Positions 16,393 to 25,093 of a DNA stretch of 40,248 bases are shown piece by piece. The notes below the pieces were generated by a model. That model did no database searches. It saw only the letters and a program-made list of their open reading frames with translations, and was not told the origin of the DNA. The stretch spans positions 1 through 40,248 of the forward strand of contig CAKNJS010000023.1 in assembly GCA_930986645.1 (NCBI GenBank), in the 5' to 3' direction. Each line of letters opens with the position of its first letter. Position 1 is the stretch's first letter. This DNA is from an uncultured Lachnoclostridium sp. GTDB taxonomy: Bacteria > Bacillota > Clostridia > Lachnospirales > Lachnospiraceae. Position numbers and translations under genes: made by a program.

Positions 16393-17309
16393 TTTATCAT
16401 TTTATTGTAAATCCCAAGGCCCGATCGGGGATGGGCGGAATGGTGTGGAAAATGCTCGAACCGGAACTGAAAAAAAGAAGAACTGAGTATTTCTGTCATC
16501 ATACGGAGAAAAAAGGTCATGCTGAGAAGATTGCGGCTCAGATTACGGAAGACGGGAAAAGCTGCACATTAATTGTAATGGGCGGAGACGGGACGGTGAA
16601 CGAGGTCATAAACGGAATCGCAGATCCGTCAAAAGTGACTTTCGGTTATATTCCGATAGGCTCAAGCAATGATTTTGCCAGAGGTCTGCGTCTTGAGAAA
16701 GATCCTCGGAAAGCTCTTGATATTATTCTGAAACCGGAAAAGATGACAAGAATAGATCTGGGAGAGCTGAGAAACAGAGCGGGCAGCAGACGCTTTGCGG
16801 TGAGCGCGGGCATCGGCTTTGATGCGGCTGTATGCCATGAGGTCTGCGTATCGAAATGGAAAGTGCTGCTCAACCGGATCGGTCTGGGAAAACTGAGCTA
16901 TGCGGCAGTTGCTCTGGACCGGCTCAGGAAAGACCGTCCGGTGAAGATGAAAGTCAGGCTTTTGGACGGGACGGAGCATATTTTTGAAAAAACATATTTT
17001 GCTGCGTTTATGAATCTTCCGTATGAGGGAGGAGGCTTTAAGTTCTGCCCGGAGGCGTCTCCGGCGGACGGGTGTCTGGATGTCATTGTGGTGCATGGAA
17101 TTACAGCGATTAAGGCGCTGTTCCTGCTTCCGCTGGCATTTGCAGGAAAACATGCCGGCTTCAGCGGGATCACGTTTTTGAAATGCAGGGGGGCAGATGT
17201 TGAGGCTGATGTACCACTGCCTCTGCATGCGGACGGTGAACCCGGATTCCCCAGAAAAGAGATTTCTGTTCGTTTGTCAGAGACGTATATGAATGTAATC
17301 ACCCGGTAA
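16389..17309 (+). CDS. Diacylglycerol kinase-like lipid kinase (YegS/DgkB/BmrU family)
   Basis: A 306-residue cytosolic lipid kinase of the DAGK catalytic family. 'FIVNPKARSG' opens the nucleotide-binding domain, 'VMGGDGTVNEVINGI' (GGDGT at 65-69) binds ATP, and 'YIPIGSSNDFARGL' is the next conserved block. Firmicute DgkB phosphorylates diacylglycerol from lipoteichoic acid synthesis back to phosphatidic acid; other members act on phosphatidylglycerol or sphingoid lipids. It is translationally coupled (4-nt overlap) to a TetR regulator and followed by a PAP2 phosphatase with the opposite reaction. A weak AT-rich hairpin (17318-17336) follows the gene. Confidence 0.88.
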   Translation: MIYHFIVNPKARSGMGGMVWKMLEPELKKRRTEYFCHHTEKKGHAEKIAAQITEDGKSCTLIVMGGDGTVNEVINGIADPSKVTFGYIPIGSSNDFARGLRLEKDPRKALDIILKPEKMTRIDLGELRNRAGSRRFAVSAGIGFDAAVCHEVCVSKWKVLLNRIGLGKLSYAAVALDRLRKDRPVKMKVRLLDGTEHIFEKTYFAAFMNLPYEGGGFKFCPEASPADGCLDVIVVHGITAIKALFLLPLAFAGKHAGFSGITFLKCRGADVEADVPLPLHADGEPGFPRKEISVRLSETYMNVITR

Positions 17310-17347
17310 GAGTTTCGAAACATTTATTAAATGTTTTGTGAAGACAG

Positions 17348-17376
17348 TTGTTGAGCGGTCTAAATCGTGCTATAAT
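17348..17376 (+). promoter_or_regulatory. Promoter of the PAP2 gene
   Basis: TTGTTG at 17348-17353 and a perfect TATAAT at 17371-17376, 17 nt apart, leave a leader of about 75 nt before the gene. Confidence 0.65.
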
Positions 17377-17456
17377 CGATGCGAATTAAGGATGTAATGT
17401 AAGTGCACCGGGGGATGTAGTAAACAGGCAAAACTGTAATCAAGAGAGGCATCGTT

Positions 17457-18143
17457 ATGAAGCTTAAAAAGAGATTTGCAGAGCTGGTTAAAAAGTATAA
17501 ACATGCATGGGTGTTTTTATATATTTTTATTTATATGCCATGGTTTCTATTTCTGGAAAAGCATGTGACTGTGCATTATCACGTTATACAGATCAGTCTG
17601 GATGAACATATTCCGTTTATTGAATATTTTATTGTTCCGTATCTGCTGTGGTTCGCTTTTATCATCGCAGCATTTCTGTACTTTTTCTTTACAGATGTAC
17701 CGGGATTTTACAGGCTGGCGAAATTTATGTTTACGGGAATGACTGTATTTTTGATTATATGTACCATATTCCCGAACGGTCAGGATCTGCGGCCGGTTGT
17801 CTTTGAGAGGGATAATATATTTGTGGATATGGTGAGGGCGCTTTACCGGGCAGATACATGCACGAATGTATTTCCGAGCCTTCATGTGTTTAACTCGCTG
17901 AGTGTGTGCATCGCTGTGGGTGAGAGTGAGGCTCTCAGAAAGCACAAGGGGATATGCGCCGGTACGTATGTGCTGGCGGGGCTGATTATTCTCGCTACAA
18001 TGTTCCTGAAACAGCATTCTGTTCTGGACGTGCTCGGGGCAGGCGTGATGGCGGGCGTTCTGTATCAGTTTGTGTATGCTCCGCAGAGACGCCGTGTTCC
18101 GAAGTTTGCGGGGCAGAAGAGCCAGAAGAGGCCGGTGCTGTAA
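17457..18143 (+). CDS. PAP2-family membrane phosphatase
   Basis: A 228-residue membrane protein with about five to six helices. The PAP2 signature is split as usual: 'VFPSLHVFNSL' (PSxH) and 'KQHSVLDVLGAGVMAGVLY' (the HSxxD pair), with 'NGQDLRPVV' at the position of the first motif; this layout is closest to the inositol phosphorylceramide synthase-like branch. It would remove phosphate from a lipid phosphate such as phosphatidic acid, or transfer a head group, on the outer face of the membrane. The preceding gene is a lipid kinase, but this gene has its own promoter. A GC hairpin at about 18166-18184 follows it. Confidence 0.82.
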   Translation: MKLKKRFAELVKKYKHAWVFLYIFIYMPWFLFLEKHVTVHYHVIQISLDEHIPFIEYFIVPYLLWFAFIIAAFLYFFFTDVPGFYRLAKFMFTGMTVFLIICTIFPNGQDLRPVVFERDNIFVDMVRALYRADTCTNVFPSLHVFNSLSVCIAVGESEALRKHKGICAGTYVLAGLIILATMFLKQHSVLDVLGAGVMAGVLYQFVYAPQRRRVPKFAGQKSQKRPVL

Positions 18144-18215
18144 CAGAATAAAGAAAAATGAAGAAATACCGGCGTCCTGCGCCGGTGATCAGTAATAGAA
18201 TCAGGAGGAAGAAGA

Positions 18216-19304
18216 ATGAAGAAGATTATGCTTACCGGAGACCGTCCTACGGGAAAACTCCATGTGGGACATTACGCGGGTTCTCTGAGACGCCGGGTAG
18301 AGCTTCAGAATACAGGGGATTTTGACGATATATTTATCATGATAGCTGACGCGCAGGCTCTGACTGACAATGCGGATAATCCGGAAAAAGTGCGTCAGAA
18401 TATTATTGAGGTGGCATTGGATTATCTCGCGTGCGGACTTGATCCGGAAAAGTCGACTCTGCTGATTCAGTCTCAGATCCCGGAGCTGTGCGAGCTGTCG
18501 TTCTACTATATGAACCTTGTGACTGTATCAAGGCTGCAGCGCAATCCTACGGTTAAAACTGAGATTAAAATGCGTAATTTCGAGGCAAGCATTCCGGTTG
18601 GATTCTTTACCTATCCGATCAGCCAGGCGGCGGACATCACAGCGTTTAAGGCAACAGTTGTGCCTGTGGGCGAGGATCAGATGCCGATGCTGGAGCAGAC
18701 AAAAGAGATTGTGCACAAGTTCAATTCTGTTTACGGAGAGACTCTTGTGGAGCCGCAGATTCTTCTTCCGGACAACGAGGCGTGTATGCGGCTGCCGGGA
18801 ATCGACGGAAAGGCGAAGATGAGCAAGTCCCTCGGAAACTGTATCTATCTGTCAGAGGAACCGGAGGAGATCAAGAAGAAAGTATTCAGCATGTTTACAG
18901 ATCCGACGCATATCAGAATTGAGGATCCGGGGAAACTGGAAGGCAATACAGTGTTTACGTATCTGGACGCATTCTGCAGACCGGAGTATTTCAAGGAGTT
19001 TCTTCCGGAGTACAATAATCTTGACGAGCTCAAAGAGCACTATAAGAGAGGCGGTCTCGGCGATATGAAAGTGAAACGCTTCCTGAACAATGTGCTTCAG
19101 GCTGAGCTGGAGCCGATCCGTAAACGCAGGAAAGAGTGGCAGAAAGATATTCCTGCAGTATATGAGATCCTCAGAAAGGGAAGCGAGAAAGCAGAGAAAG
19201 TTGCTGCTGAGACTCTCAAAGATGTAAAAGCTGCGATGAAGATCAATTATTTTGACGATGAAGAGCTGATCAAGATGCAGTCGGCGAAATATACAGAAGA
19301 ATAA
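18216..19304 (+). CDS. trpS: Tryptophanyl-tRNA synthetase
   Basis: Charges tRNA-Trp; a class Ic synthetase. The 362-residue product has the class I signatures 'HVGH' at residues 16-19 in '[13 protein letters not shown]' and 'KMSKS' at 201-205 in '[14 protein letters not shown]'. It is 25-30 residues longer than the common form. The tryptophan pocket '[15 protein letters not shown]' is recognisable. AGGAGG precedes the ATG. No T-box leader fits in the 72-nt gap before it, so it is likely expressed constitutively or with the PAP2 gene. Confidence 0.94.
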   Translation: MKKIMLTGDRPTGKLHVGHYAGSLRRRVELQNTGDFDDIFIMIADAQALTDNADNPEKVRQNIIEVALDYLACGLDPEKSTLLIQSQIPELCELSFYYMNLVTVSRLQRNPTVKTEIKMRNFEASIPVGFFTYPISQAADITAFKATVVPVGEDQMPMLEQTKEIVHKFNSVYGETLVEPQILLPDNEACMRLPGIDGKAKMSKSLGNCIYLSEEPEEIKKKVFSMFTDPTHIRIEDPGKLEGNTVFTYLDAFCRPEYFKEFLPEYNNLDELKEHYKRGGLGDMKVKRFLNNVLQAELEPIRKRRKEWQKDIPAVYEILRKGSEKAEKVAAETLKDVKAAMKINYFDDEELIKMQSAKYTEE

Positions 19305-19337
19305 AAATCCGGCAGAAAGATTGGCGGATGAATCGTT

Positions 19338-19366
19338 CAGGCAGGGCGGAGAGCCCTGCCTGTTTT
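19338..19366 (+). terminator. trpS terminator
   Basis: CAGGCAGGGC pairs with GCCCTGCCTG around a short GGAGA-like loop and is followed by TTTT. Confidence 0.85.
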
Positions 19367-19432
19367 GTATAATAAGTCCGGCGGTCAGAAATAGATATGC
19401 CAATATACTGGTCTGTTTTGCCGTCTGTAGAA

Positions 19433-19466
19433 ACAAAAAGAGCATTCCTTCAAGGAATGCTCTTTT
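19433..19466 (-). terminator. tRNA-Arg terminator
   Basis: A 12-bp stem, 19437-19448 with 19454-19465, with a five-base loop. On the minus strand it is followed by T residues, directly after the tRNA. Confidence 0.85.
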
Positions 19467-19469
19467 CTA

Positions 19470-19543
19470 CGTGCGATAGAAGATTCGAACTCCCGACCTT
19501 CTGGTCCGTAGCCAGACGCTCTATCCAGCTGAGCTAATCGCAC
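19470..19543 (-). tRNA. tRNA-Arg (anticodon ACG)
   Basis: The minus strand folds as a cloverleaf: acceptor GTGCGAT/ATCGCAC with discriminator G, D stem GCTC/GAGC, anticodon stem TCTGG/CCAGA with loop CTACGGA giving ACG, and TTCGAAT in the T loop. CCA is not encoded. Confidence 0.96.
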
Positions 19544-19578
19544 ATTTGATATTTACTGTCTCGTTCACAGCAAAAATT

Positions 19579-19607
19579 ATTATAGTATAGTTTTTGGTTT
19601 ATGTCAA
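19579..19607 (-). promoter_or_regulatory. tRNA-Arg promoter
   Basis: On the minus strand, a perfect TTGACA (19602-19607) and TATAAT (19579-19584) are 17 nt apart, 36 nt before the tRNA. Confidence 0.8.
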
Positions 19608-19640
19608 CATTTTTTGTGAAAAAATATTTGAATTATTTTA

Positions 19641-19683
19641 TTGACAAAACTAAAACACTAGTGTACTATCTAACTATAGCACT
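19641..19683 (+). promoter_or_regulatory. Promoter and likely autoregulatory operator of the GntR cassette
   Basis: TTGACA at 19641-19646 and TACTAT at 19664-19669 are 17 nt apart. An imperfect palindrome overlaps the -10: AGTG at 19660-19663 mirrors CACT at 19680-19683, with GTACTAT opposite ATAGCAC. AGTG-N-CACT operators are typical of YtrA-type GntR repressors, so autoregulation is likely. Confidence 0.65.
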
Positions 19684-19745
19684 GGTACATAAAACATATG
19701 GATGGAACTGTATCTGCGAATACAGTTAAGCGGAGGAGGTATGTT

Positions 19746-20117
19746 ATGGAATACAATACAGGCGCTCCGATCTATCTTCAGGTGATCAACGAACTGAAGA
19801 AGAAGATGGTGAAGGGGGAGTTGAAGCCCGGAGAGAAGATGCCATCCAGCCGTGATCTGGCTGTGGAATACAAGGTTAATCAAAATACGGCTGCACGGAT
19901 CTACCGGGAGATGGAAATGCAGGGATGGTGCTTTACAAGACGGGGGATCGGAACTTTCGTATCAGAGGAGGAGAATATGTTTCGGGATTTAAAAAAGGAA
20001 ATGGCGTCGGAGCTGCTTAAAAACTTTATGCATGAGATGAGCGGGCTTGGCTACAAGAAAGACGATATTATCGATCAGATTGCGGATTATAAGGAGGATG
20101 GAGAAAATGATGCTTGA
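19746..20117 (+). CDS. GntR-family repressor, YtrA subfamily
   Basis: A 123-residue regulator with the GntR winged helix at residues 8-75 ('PIYLQVINELKKKMVKGELK', 'MPSSRDLAVEYKVNQNTAAR', 'RRGIGTFVSEEE') and only a short C-terminal helix pair, the mark of the YtrA subfamily. YtrA proteins repress the ABC transporter genes they are encoded with and often respond to cell wall stress. The ATG at 19746 has GGAGGAGG upstream and is preferred to the in-frame ATG at 19698. Its stop overlaps the next gene's start region (11 nt), so the two are coupled. Confidence 0.9.
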   Translation: MEYNTGAPIYLQVINELKKKMVKGELKPGEKMPSSRDLAVEYKVNQNTAARIYREMEMQGWCFTRRGIGTFVSEEENMFRDLKKEMASELLKNFMHEMSGLGYKKDDIIDQIADYKEDGENDA

Positions 20118-20793
20118 GTGCAGGGAATTGACAAAATGGTTCGGAGCGAAAGAGGCGGTTGCCGGTCTGACGCTGAATCTGGATAAAGGGAAAATATACG
20201 GTCTTCTCGGCGAGAACGGGAGCGGCAAGACCACATGGATGAAGATGGCGGCAGGCCTTACAAAGCCGGGCCGGGGAGAGATACTCTATGAAGGGCATCC
20301 CATCGGGTGGCGCGACAAAGCCAGCATCGCCTATATGGCTACGGAACCGTTCTTCTATGACTTTATGAAAGTGTCTGATGTGGGAGAATACTATGAAGCT
20401 TTTTTCGATGACTTCGACCGGAAGAAATATGAGGAAACAACAAAAGCAATGGGGCTGGAACCGGACATGAAGGTAAGAAATCTCTCCAGCGGCATGAGCG
20501 CGAAGCTGAAGCTTGCGGCCACGCTGGCGAGAAAGGCGGAGCTGTATCTTCTGGATGAACCTCTCAACGGGATCGACTATAAGGCGAGGGAAGAGATCAT
20601 CAGCCTGATTCTTGAGGAGGCGGACGGGGAAAATACATTTGTGATCTCCACGCATCTGCTGGAAGAGGTAGAAAGCTTTATCGAGTATGCAATCTTTATC
20701 AAGGACGGACATCTGGCGGATAAGGTAAATCTGGAGTCCGAACGGATGAAGAGCGGCAGGTCTCTCACAGAGCTGTATACAGATATTTTGTAA
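20107..20793 (+). CDS. ABC-2 type transporter ATPase
   Basis: A 228-residue ABC ATPase. Walker A is 'GENGSGKTTWMK', the signature 'LSSGMSAKLKLAATLA' is a variant of LSGGQ, Walker B is 'LYLLDEPLNGIDY', and the switch histidine is in 'VISTHLLEE'. I chose the start at 20107 with AAGGAGG at 20091-20097; a second ATG follows directly at 20110. It pairs with the membrane protein downstream as an exporter. Substrate unknown; YtrA-linked transporters are often tied to antimicrobial peptide or envelope stress. Confidence 0.92.
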   Translation: MMLECRELTKWFGAKEAVAGLTLNLDKGKIYGLLGENGSGKTTWMKMAAGLTKPGRGEILYEGHPIGWRDKASIAYMATEPFFYDFMKVSDVGEYYEAFFDDFDRKKYEETTKAMGLEPDMKVRNLSSGMSAKLKLAATLARKAELYLLDEPLNGIDYKAREEIISLILEEADGENTFVISTHLLEEVESFIEYAIFIKDGHLADKVNLESERMKSGRSLTELYTDIL

Positions 20794-20840
20794 TGTATAG
20801 GAATTGAAAATGGATGATCAATCAGGGAGGAGCTTAAACA

Positions 20841-21605
20841 ATGGGTAAACTGATCAAATATGAACTGAGAAAACAGCGGACATCCAGAATGGTGATCTTT
20901 ATCGCTCTGGCAATCGCGCTTATCTGTTTCTGGGCAGGAGTTTTATTTATGAACAATGCACTTATGGGGGGAAGCGTTGCCGCAATGGTGTTTGGTGCTG
21001 TGTTTGTTCTGTTTTATACGGGGATTGAAGGGATTCTTGTATTCAACAGGGATCTGAGGACAAAGCAGAGTTATATGCTCTGGATGCTTCCCAGATCCAT
21101 ATGGGAGATCCTCGGAGCAAAGTTTATTTCAGCGATTCTTCAGATGCTGATCGTATTCGGCGTATCCTGCGCCGCAGTGGGAATAAGTACTGCAGGAGCG
21201 GTGCTCACCATCGGCGGTCTTTCGGATTTTTTGAGGATGATACACGAGACATCCAAGGTATTTGTGCAAGGCGGCCTGAACTGGGGCGATCTTATATCTC
21301 TGGCATTTCTGTTGTTCCTTGCATGGACGCTCATTATCATGACCGGATTCCTTGCGGTGATCCTTGCCAGAACTGTTCTTGTCAAGTCGCGGTTCGCAGG
21401 ACTTCTGGCAGTGATCCTGTTCTTTGTTATTAATTTTGTGATAGAGCGGGTGTACGATGTGATGTATAAAATTCCGTTTATCGCGGCTGCGAATAATGTG
21501 GGAGCATTGGGCTGGACTGTATGGGATGTTATTTTTTACGCCGCTGTATGTCTGGCTCTGTTCGGAGCCTCCGGAGTGCTGGCAGAGAAAAAGCTGAGTG
21601 TGTAA
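20841..21605 (+). CDS. ABC-2 type transporter membrane subunit
   Basis: A 254-residue protein with six predicted membrane helices (near residues 17-37, 45-65, 97-120, 150-175, 183-203, 225-245) and a charged N-terminal 'MGKLIKYELRKQRTS', the usual start of ABC-2 permeases. It has no sequence motif that indicates a substrate. With the preceding ATPase and GntR repressor it completes a three-gene exporter cassette. It ends 44 nt from the convergent RluA gene; no good terminator was seen between them. Confidence 0.8.
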   Translation: MGKLIKYELRKQRTSRMVIFIALAIALICFWAGVLFMNNALMGGSVAAMVFGAVFVLFYTGIEGILVFNRDLRTKQSYMLWMLPRSIWEILGAKFISAILQMLIVFGVSCAAVGISTAGAVLTIGGLSDFLRMIHETSKVFVQGGLNWGDLISLAFLLFLAWTLIIMTGFLAVILARTVLVKSRFAGLLAVILFFVINFVIERVYDVMYKIPFIAAANNVGALGWTVWDVIFYAAVCLALFGASGVLAEKKLSV

Positions 21606-21648
21606 GCAGATGTGATGGAATATGGCGGCAGCAATAGCCGCGGTGTTA

Positions 21649-22536
21649 TCAGAAAAGGATCTTTCTCATATCTGCCGGCAGCGGCGCCGTGAATTCCATC
21701 TTTTCTCCTGTGATTGGATGGGTAAATGACAGACGGTGTGAATGGAGAGCCTGTCTGTCTATATATTCCATATCGGGATTATACAGATAATCTCCGACAA
21801 GCGGATGACCGATATATTTCATATGGACGCGGATCTGATGGGTGCGGCCTGTCTCCAGTATAAGGGAGACGAGGCTGTGCCCGTTTTGTTCTTTTGCAAC
21901 GCGATAGCGGGTGACTGCTCGTTCCCCGTTTTCAAAGTCGATATTCCTCTCGATCAGCGAACTGCCTGCCCTTCCGATGGGCGCGTCTATCGTCCCCTCC
22001 GAGGGATTGAGTGCTCCGCGGACGATGGCAAGATATTCCCGAGTGATCTCGTGACGCATCCCCATGCTGGAGAGTATGCTGGAACTTACCATGTGCTTGG
22101 CGATTACAGTCAGCCCGGAAGTGTCGCGGTCCAGCCGGTTCGTGCAGCGGAAGATGAAAGGCTTTCCCTGCTCCCGATAGTAGTACATCAGTCCGTTGGC
22201 GAGCGAGTTTTCATAGTTGTTGAGGGACGGATGTACGGGCATTCCCGCGGGTTTGTTTACTACGACGATATCCTCGTCCTCATAGACGATATCAAGAGGA
22301 AGTTTTACCGGCGGTATATTCGGCGACGATTCCGGTTCCTGAATATGGACAGCCAGTATATCACCGTCTTTCACGGATGTACGCATATAGGTCCATGCTC
22401 CGTTCAGGAGAATACTCTCGCGCATTTTCTTAAGCTGGGTCAGATTCTGATATGAATAGCCGCGGCGGCGCAGGTACTGTTCGATGCGCAGGCCCGCGGA
22501 TGCGCTGTCGATCGTATACGTAATGATTCGTTCCAT
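21649..22536 (-). CDS. RluA-family pseudouridine synthase
   Basis: A 295-residue enzyme that isomerises uridine to pseudouridine in rRNA (RluC/RluD-like) or tRNA. An N-terminal S4-like segment ('AGLRIEQYLRRRGYSYQNLT') precedes the catalytic domain. The catalytic aspartate lies in 'NRLDRDTSGLTVIAKH', with 'GRTHQIRVHMKYIGHPLVGD' further on. The start at 22536 has AGGAG upstream; the in-frame upstream start at 22590 would add 18 unrelated residues. The precise target site cannot be told from the sequence. Confidence 0.92.
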   Translation of the reverse strand: MERIITYTIDSASAGLRIEQYLRRRGYSYQNLTQLKKMRESILLNGAWTYMRTSVKDGDILAVHIQEPESSPNIPPVKLPLDIVYEDEDIVVVNKPAGMPVHPSLNNYENSLANGLMYYYREQGKPFIFRCTNRLDRDTSGLTVIAKHMVSSSILSSMGMRHEITREYLAIVRGALNPSEGTIDAPIGRAGSSLIERNIDFENGERAVTRYRVAKEQNGHSLVSLILETGRTHQIRVHMKYIGHPLVGDYLYNPDMEYIDRQALHSHRLSFTHPITGEKMEFTAPLPADMRKILF

Positions 22537-22732
22537 AAAGAAGCTCCTGTCTTTTGAAGTATAGTAAACGTTAAGAGTAAATAATATCATACTACGGATA
22601 TTTTGGCGAAAACGCGTGAAGATGTCAACACGCTGAACTTAATTTTTGCGAGGCAGTATTGCCGATTTCACTTTTTTCTTTGAGCGCAACGTGATAGAAT
22701 GGTATGAAAACGACAGAGAGGACAATTTACAG

Positions 22733-24886
22733 ATGGACATTAATCAGAAACTGACTGAAGAACTTGGTGTAAAGCGCTGGCAGGTCGATGCTGCGGTGAA
22801 ACTGATCGATGAGGGCAACACGATCCCTTTTATCTCAAGATACAGAAAGGAAGTTACAGGATCATTAAATGACGAGCAGCTGAGAAAGCTGTACGAGCGT
22901 CTGGTATATCTGCGAAATCTCGAGGAGAAGAAGGCTCAGGTCATTTCCAGCATTGAAGAACAGGGTAAAATGACAGAGGAGCTGAGACAGCAGATCATGG
23001 CAGCTGAGACTCAGGTGACTGTGGAAGATCTGTATCGTCCGTATCGCCCGAAGCGGAGAACCCGGGCAACGATCGCGAAGGAGAAAGGGCTGGAGCCTCT
23101 GGCAGCCTTTATCATGCTGCAGAATGCAAAAGAGCCGCTGGAAAATACGGCGCAGCAGTATGTCTCGGAAGAAAAGGGCGTAAAGAGCGCGGCAGACGCA
23201 ATCGCAGGAGCGGAGGATATCATTGCCGAATCCATTTCCGATAATGCGGATTACAGGAGCTGGATACGTAAGACTACAATGAAAAAAGGCAGGGTGACTT
23301 CTGCTGCAAAAGACCCTGAGGCTGAATCGGTGTATGAGATGTATTATGAATTTGAGGAGCCTGTATCGAAGCTTGCAGGGCACAGGATACTGGCGTTAAA
23401 CCGCGGGGAGAAAGAAAAGTTCCTGACGGTGAAAGTGGAAGCTCCGGAAGAGGATATCCTGCGCTATCTGGAGAAGAAGATCATACATAAGGACAATCCT
23501 TATACAGCTCCTGTGCTGAAAGAGACGGTGGAGGACAGTTATCACCGGCTGATCGCGCCGGCGATCGAGCGTGAAATACGGAATGAGCTTACGGAAAAGG
23601 CAGAGGACGGGGCCATCGAAGTGTTCGGCAAGAATCTGCACCAGCTCCTTATGCAGCCTCCGATTGCCGGAAAAGTGGTACTTGGCTGGGATCCGGCGTT
23701 CCGGACGGGCTGCAAACTTGCGGTAGTCGATCCAACGGGAAAGGTGATCGGGACGACAGTTATTTATCCAACGGCGCCGACGACCCCGCAGAAGATCAAA
23801 GCCAGCAAGGATCTGCTCAAGAAGATCATACCGAAGTATCATATCTCTCTTATCTCGCTCGGGAATGGAACTGCGTCGAGAGAGTCAGAGCAGTTTATTG
23901 TGGAACTGCTCAAAGAAATCCCGGAGGAGAAAGTCCAGTATGTGATCGTGAATGAAGCCGGGGCATCCGTGTATTCTGCGAGCAAGCTGGCAAGCGAAGA
24001 GTTCCCGAATTTCGATGTGGGACAGAGAAGCGCAGCGTCTATAGCGAGGAGACTTCAGGATCCTCTGGCAGAGCTGGTGAAGATCGATCCGAAATCAATC
24101 GGCGTTGGTCAGTACCAGCATGACATGAACCAGAAGAAACTGGGAGAGTCCCTGAGCGGCGTAGTAGAAGACTGTGTAAATAAAGTCGGAGTGGATCTGA
24201 ACACCGCGTCCGCACCGCTGCTTTCCTATATCTCCGGAATCAGCAGCACGATTGCAAAAAATATCGTGGCGTACCGGGAGGAAAACGGCCGCTTCACAGA
24301 CCGCAGAGAGCTTCTGAAAGTGCCGAAACTGGGACCGAAAGCATACGAACAATGCGCCGGATTTATGAGAATACAGGGCGGAAAGAACCCCCTTGACATG
24401 ACCGGCGTACATCCGGAGTCTTATGATGCGGCGGAGAAACTGCTTAAAAAACAGGGCTTTACGACGGAGGATATCGCGGGACATCATCTGAACGGCCTGT
24501 CGCTTACGATCAGAGATTATAAGAAGCTTTCCGAAGAACTGGGGATCGGGGAGATCACGCTGCGTGATATTGTCAAAGAGCTCGAGAAGCCGGCGCGTGA
24601 TCCGCGAGATGAGATGCCGAAACCGATCCTGCGCACGGACGTTCTCGAGATGAAGGACTTAAAGGAAGGCATGGTTCTCAAGGGAACAGTGAGAAATGTT
24701 ATCGACTTCGGGGTATTCGTTGATATCGGAGTCCATCAGGACGGCCTTGTGCACATTTCCCAGATCACGGACCGGTATATCAAACATCCTCTGGAAGTGG
24801 TAAGCGTGGGAGATATCGTTGACGTGAAAGTGATGAGTGTGGATCTCAAAAAGAAACGGATCCAGCTTACCATGCGGGGGATTTAG
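22733..24886 (+). CDS. tex: Tex-like RNA-binding transcription accessory protein
   Basis: A 717-residue cytosolic protein, similar in length to Tex of other bacteria and related to eukaryotic Spt6. Order of parts: N-terminal helical domain ('ISRYRKEVTGSLNDEQLRKL'), a YqgF/RNase H-like domain starting at 'VLGWDPAFRTGCKLAVVD', helix-hairpin-helix motifs ('LLSYISGISSTIAKNIVAYR' and 'LLKVPKLGPKAYEQCAGFMR'), and a C-terminal S1 RNA-binding domain ('LKGTVRNVIDFGVFVDIGVH'). Tex affects transcription and RNA turnover. I took the ATG at 22733, where similarity begins; an in-frame start at 22646 adds 29 unrelated residues. Confidence 0.94.
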   Translation: MDINQKLTEELGVKRWQVDAAVKLIDEGNTIPFISRYRKEVTGSLNDEQLRKLYERLVYLRNLEEKKAQVISSIEEQGKMTEELRQQIMAAETQVTVEDLYRPYRPKRRTRATIAKEKGLEPLAAFIMLQNAKEPLENTAQQYVSEEKGVKSAADAIAGAEDIIAESISDNADYRSWIRKTTMKKGRVTSAAKDPEAESVYEMYYEFEEPVSKLAGHRILALNRGEKEKFLTVKVEAPEEDILRYLEKKIIHKDNPYTAPVLKETVEDSYHRLIAPAIEREIRNELTEKAEDGAIEVFGKNLHQLLMQPPIAGKVVLGWDPAFRTGCKLAVVDPTGKVIGTTVIYPTAPTTPQKIKASKDLLKKIIPKYHISLISLGNGTASRESEQFIVELLKEIPEEKVQYVIVNEAGASVYSASKLASEEFPNFDVGQRSAASIARRLQDPLAELVKIDPKSIGVGQYQHDMNQKKLGESLSGVVEDCVNKVGVDLNTASAPLLSYISGISSTIAKNIVAYREENGRFTDRRELLKVPKLGPKAYEQCAGFMRIQGGKNPLDMTGVHPESYDAAEKLLKKQGFTTEDIAGHHLNGLSLTIRDYKKLSEELGIGEITLRDIVKELEKPARDPRDEMPKPILRTDVLEMKDLKEGMVLKGTVRNVIDFGVFVDIGVHQDGLVHISQITDRYIKHPLEVVSVGDIVDVKVMSVDLKKKRIQLTMRGI

Positions 24887-24954
24887 AACAGCAGTTCAGG
24901 GAATGACGGGGAGCTGAACCGTTACGGCTCAGCCATCCGATTTTGCAGCCGCTC

Positions 24955-24983
24955 TTGACAATTGGGAAAATAGTTGTTATATT
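24955..24983 (+). promoter_or_regulatory. Promoter of the dnaJ-like gene
   Basis: Perfect TTGACA at 24955-24960, a 17-nt spacer and TATATT at 24978-24983. No CIRCE element is present. Confidence 0.75.
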
Positions 24984-25018
24984 ACAAATAGAACAATGAA
25001 TTAATGTTAGATTATGAT

Positions 25019-25046
25019 ATCCGCATGGAGTTTTCTCTATGCGGAT
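25019..25046 (+). promoter_or_regulatory. 12-bp hairpin with UUUU loop in the dnaJ-like 5' UTR
   Basis: ATCCGCATGGAG at 25019-25030 pairs fully with CTCTATGCGGAT at 25035-25046 (one G-U) around TTTT. It lies about 30 nt after the expected transcript start and 47 nt before the ATG. No U-tract follows, so it is not a terminator; an mRNA stabiliser or regulatory element is possible. Confidence 0.6.
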
Positions 25047-25093
25047 GCTCTTAGTATAGAGGCTGACAGCTATGATACGGGAGGGTGGTTACA

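Noticed and set aside
18144-18215. T-box leader before trpS
   Set aside because: The gap is 72 nt and has no T-box consensus; only a small GC hairpin is present.
24984-25093. CIRCE heat-shock operator before the J-protein gene
   Set aside because: The TTAGCACTC-N9-GAGTGCTAA pattern is absent; the hairpin there has an unrelated sequence.
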